Assembly (NCBI GenBank): GCA_035551355.1
Contig: DASZNF010000012.1
Span: forward strand, 1 to 28,807
Direction of reading: 5' to 3'
DNA length: 28,807 nt
From: DATATV01 sp035551355
GTDB taxonomy: Bacteria; Actinomycetota; Actinomycetes; Mycobacteriales; Pseudonocardiaceae
Part shown: one piece after another, positions 27,393 to 28,807 of the stretch
Numbering within the stretch: the stretch's first letter is position 1
How the letters are laid out: each line of letters begins with the position of its first letter
Position numbers and translations under genes: made by a program
The notes under the pieces: generated by a model
Seen by the model: only the letters and a program-made list of their open reading frames with translations
Told to the model about the DNA's origin: nothing
The model's database searches: none

Positions 27393-27692
27393 TCAGTGTA
27401 GATCCTTGAACCGGTACGTGTTGTCCGACTCGTCCTTCTGGTATTCGTTAGCGACAGTGGTGAGTGTCGCCCCGACGTCGGTCATTGCGGTGCTACCCTC
27501 GCCTGCCCGGGCCACTATCTCATTAACCGCGTCCTGGTAGGCGCCAACGAAAATCTGAAATATCCCGGCTTCGAGGCGATCCATTCGGAGGGCGTTGACT
27601 TTCTGGACGATCTGCGTCATTTGGCCGCTCTGCTGATCCCAAATCTGCACATCTTGCCGCAACGCCTGTATTCCGACGTCGAACTTGCCCAT
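27393..27692 (-). CDS. WXG100-like (ESX-type) small protein
   Basis: A 99-residue helical protein without a signal peptide, the size of ESAT-6/WXG100 proteins. At the mid-protein turn it has F48-V-G50-A-Y in place of W-x-G, and near the end it has Y84QKDE88, matching the type VII export signal YxxxD/E at the usual place. ATG at 27692 is chosen over a longer frame because AAGGGA lies eight bases upstream and it follows the preceding stop by 13 bases. Probable type VII secretion substrate or partner of its neighbours. Confidence 0.72.
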   Translation of the reverse strand: MGKFDVGIQALRQDVQIWDQQSGQMTQIVQKVNALRMDRLEAGIFQIFVGAYQDAVNEIVARAGEGSTAMTDVGATLTTVANEYQKDESDNTYRFKDLH

Positions 27693-27705
27693 AGCCCCAG
27701 TCCCT

Positions 27706-28455
27706 TCAGGAATCCATGACCTGCTGCGGATTGTTGAGCAGCGCAAGCGCCTCGGCGAACAGGCCGGTCAGCCCCGGCGACGCCGGCGCCTGTTTTCCCT
27801 GTCGCGCGAGGTCGGTGCGAGCGGCGGCCAGGCCCTCACCAAGCGCATTCATCAGCATCGTGGCCGACAACGCTGACACCCATTTCACATCGGCCACACA
27901 GGAGACAAGAGCAGACGGCGACAGGGTGAGCGTGAGCTTGCCCGAACGGTCAGTCCCCGTTCCGATGCCTGTCCGCTGCTTGGCTGCGGCAATCTCGTCA
28001 ACCTTGTCGAACGCCTTGATCATGTCCTCAGTGACCGCATCAATGGGTCGCGGATTGGATGCTGCTTCAGGGTGCCGGAAGGCCGCCGGCACTTGCCCGG
28101 CTGTCGAGTGCGCCGATTCGGTTGTGGAACCAAGGCGCAGCTCGTCGGCTTTATCCCGCCACCCCTGTTGTTCCAGGGTTCGCGACCAGTTGGCCAGCCT
28201 ATCGCCCATCGCGGCCTGGAACGCCTCCAATACCGCTTGACCGACGTTCTCCGGAGTTATCCGTCGCTGCCAATTCTGGTCGACACGAAAGAATTTCGGC
28301 AGCCCATCCGATCCCAGGTGAACACTGATCATGCCGCTTCCGTCCGCACCCGTGCTGGCCGTGGGCGCGGCCGCTTGCGCGGTATCGAGTAGCCCTTGAA
28401 GGCCAGCCGCGTAACTCTGGATCTGAGAGAGATCCCGTATCAACTCATCCATCAT
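27706..28455 (-). CDS. YbaB/EbfC-like protein with apparent domain duplication
   Basis: A 249-residue protein. Residues 1-100 resemble the YbaB/EbfC nucleoid-associated fold: helix DLSQIQSYAAGLQGLLDTA, strands GMISVHLGSDGLPKFFRVD, then helix NVGQAVLEAFQAAMGDRLA. Residues about 145-218 repeat this plan (MIKAFDKVDEIAAA, GKLTLTLSPSALVSCVADVKW, MLMNALGEGLAAARTDLA). YbaB-like proteins are frequent in ESX loci (EspL in M. tuberculosis). ATG at 28455 follows AGAAGGGAG by five bases; a second ATG is the next codon. It lies 18 bases after the membrane gene. Confidence 0.78.
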   Translation of the reverse strand: MMDELIRDLSQIQSYAAGLQGLLDTAQAAAPTASTGADGSGMISVHLGSDGLPKFFRVDQNWQRRITPENVGQAVLEAFQAAMGDRLANWSRTLEQQGWRDKADELRLGSTTESAHSTAGQVPAAFRHPEAASNPRPIDAVTEDMIKAFDKVDEIAAAKQRTGIGTGTDRSGKLTLTLSPSALVSCVADVKWVSALSATMLMNALGEGLAAARTDLARQGKQAPASPGLTGLFAEALALLNNPQQVMDS

Positions 28456-28473
28456 GCTTACTCCCTTCTGTGG

Positions 28474-28807
28474 TCAGGGCCTTGCTGCCCGAATAAGGAA
28501 CACGGCCAAAAATTCCATCCCAATCACGGCCAGCACTAAGGGAACAATGACCCCGGTGACCCCAGGACCGACCAGATCGGTCAATGCCAGGGGAACCACG
28601 CCGCCCGCGACAATCGCCAGCATTATCGCCACGGTCAACCGTGGCCCTCGGCGCAATCGGGATGCAGATACGGCCACCACGACACCCGTGGCCGTCAACA
28701 ACACTGACAGCGCCAATACAGTGATCGACCCAGCCCGTCCGTAACCCGCGTGGGCGGCGGCCGATGGGCTGATCAACCAAATAATGATCACGCCGACGAG
28801 GCAAATT
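28474..28807 (-). CDS. Multi-pass membrane protein (5' end outside window)
   Basis: The frame is open to the window edge, so the start may lie outside; a GTG at 28791 would give 105 residues but would cut into the first helix. Four hydrophobic helices are visible: CLVGVIIIWLI, SITVLALSVLLTATGVVVAV, LTVAIMLAIVAGGVVPLAL and GVIVPLVLAVIGMEFLAVFL, separated by a basic loop (SRLRRGPR). No family recognised. It is the first visible gene of the WXG cassette and probably belongs to the same operon. Confidence 0.72.
   Translation of the reverse strand, partial: ICLVGVIIIWLISPSAAAHAGYGRAGSITVLALSVLLTATGVVVAVSASRLRRGPRLTVAIMLAIVAGGVVPLALTDLVGPGVTGVIVPLVLAVIGMEFLAVFLIRAARP

Overview
This is a high-GC actinobacterial chromosome segment. 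The genes are strongly G/C-biased at third positions, many start with GTG, and stop/start overlaps of the GTGA and ATGA type are frequent. The order infC-rpmI-rplT-tsnR-pheST-argCJBDFRGH-mpg-tyrS, with uvrA and an MBL hydrolase nearby, matches the conserved block seen in mycobacteria and relatives. Protein style (DUF1844, mycothiol-dependent isomerase family, actinobacterial UvrA) suggests Pseudonocardiales or a close relative; the genus cannot be fixed from the sequence alone.

Left edge (1-453): the promoter and leader of a ribosomal RNA operon read leftward, with a 17-bp-spaced promoter and a boxA-like antitermination element. The 16S gene itself should begin just left of base 1. Positions 454-10729 (minus strand) hold a ten-gene chain argC-argJ-argB-argD-argF-argR-argG-argH-mpg-tyrS in which almost every stop codon overlaps the next start. 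It encodes the acetylated part of arginine synthesis through argininosuccinate lyase, the arginine repressor, a DNA glycosylase and tyrosyl-tRNA synthetase. An ARG-box-like operator sits between the -35 and -10 elements of a probable leaderless argC promoter. Positions 10858-16762 (minus) hold the translation genes pheS-pheT, a SpoU-type RNA methyltransferase, rplT, rpmI and infC. infC very probably starts at AUC and has an attenuator-like hairpin in its leader.

Middle (17052-25061): divergent from infC are a DUF1844 protein, a membrane-anchored histidine-rich extracytoplasmic protein, a luciferase-like flavin-dependent oxidoreductase translationally coupled to an alpha/beta hydrolase, a strong bidirectional terminator, uvrA on the minus strand, a mycothiol-dependent-isomerase-family protein and a glyoxalase-II-like metallo-hydrolase.

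Right part (25062-28807): an accessory region. It starts with two decayed genes: a COG1373/DUF4143-type ATPase with a mutated P-loop, an internal deletion and frameshifts, and a DUF2637-like membrane protein broken by at least two frameshifts. After these comes a compact minus-strand cassette typical of type VII secretion neighbourhoods: a multi-pass membrane protein (running off the edge), a protein that appears to hold two YbaB/EbfC-like domains, a WXG100-like small protein with FVG in place of WxG and a C-terminal YxxxE signal, and a 250-residue WTG-containing membrane protein. No secretion ATPase or toxin domain is visible, so its role is open; this cassette is the most novel part of the window.
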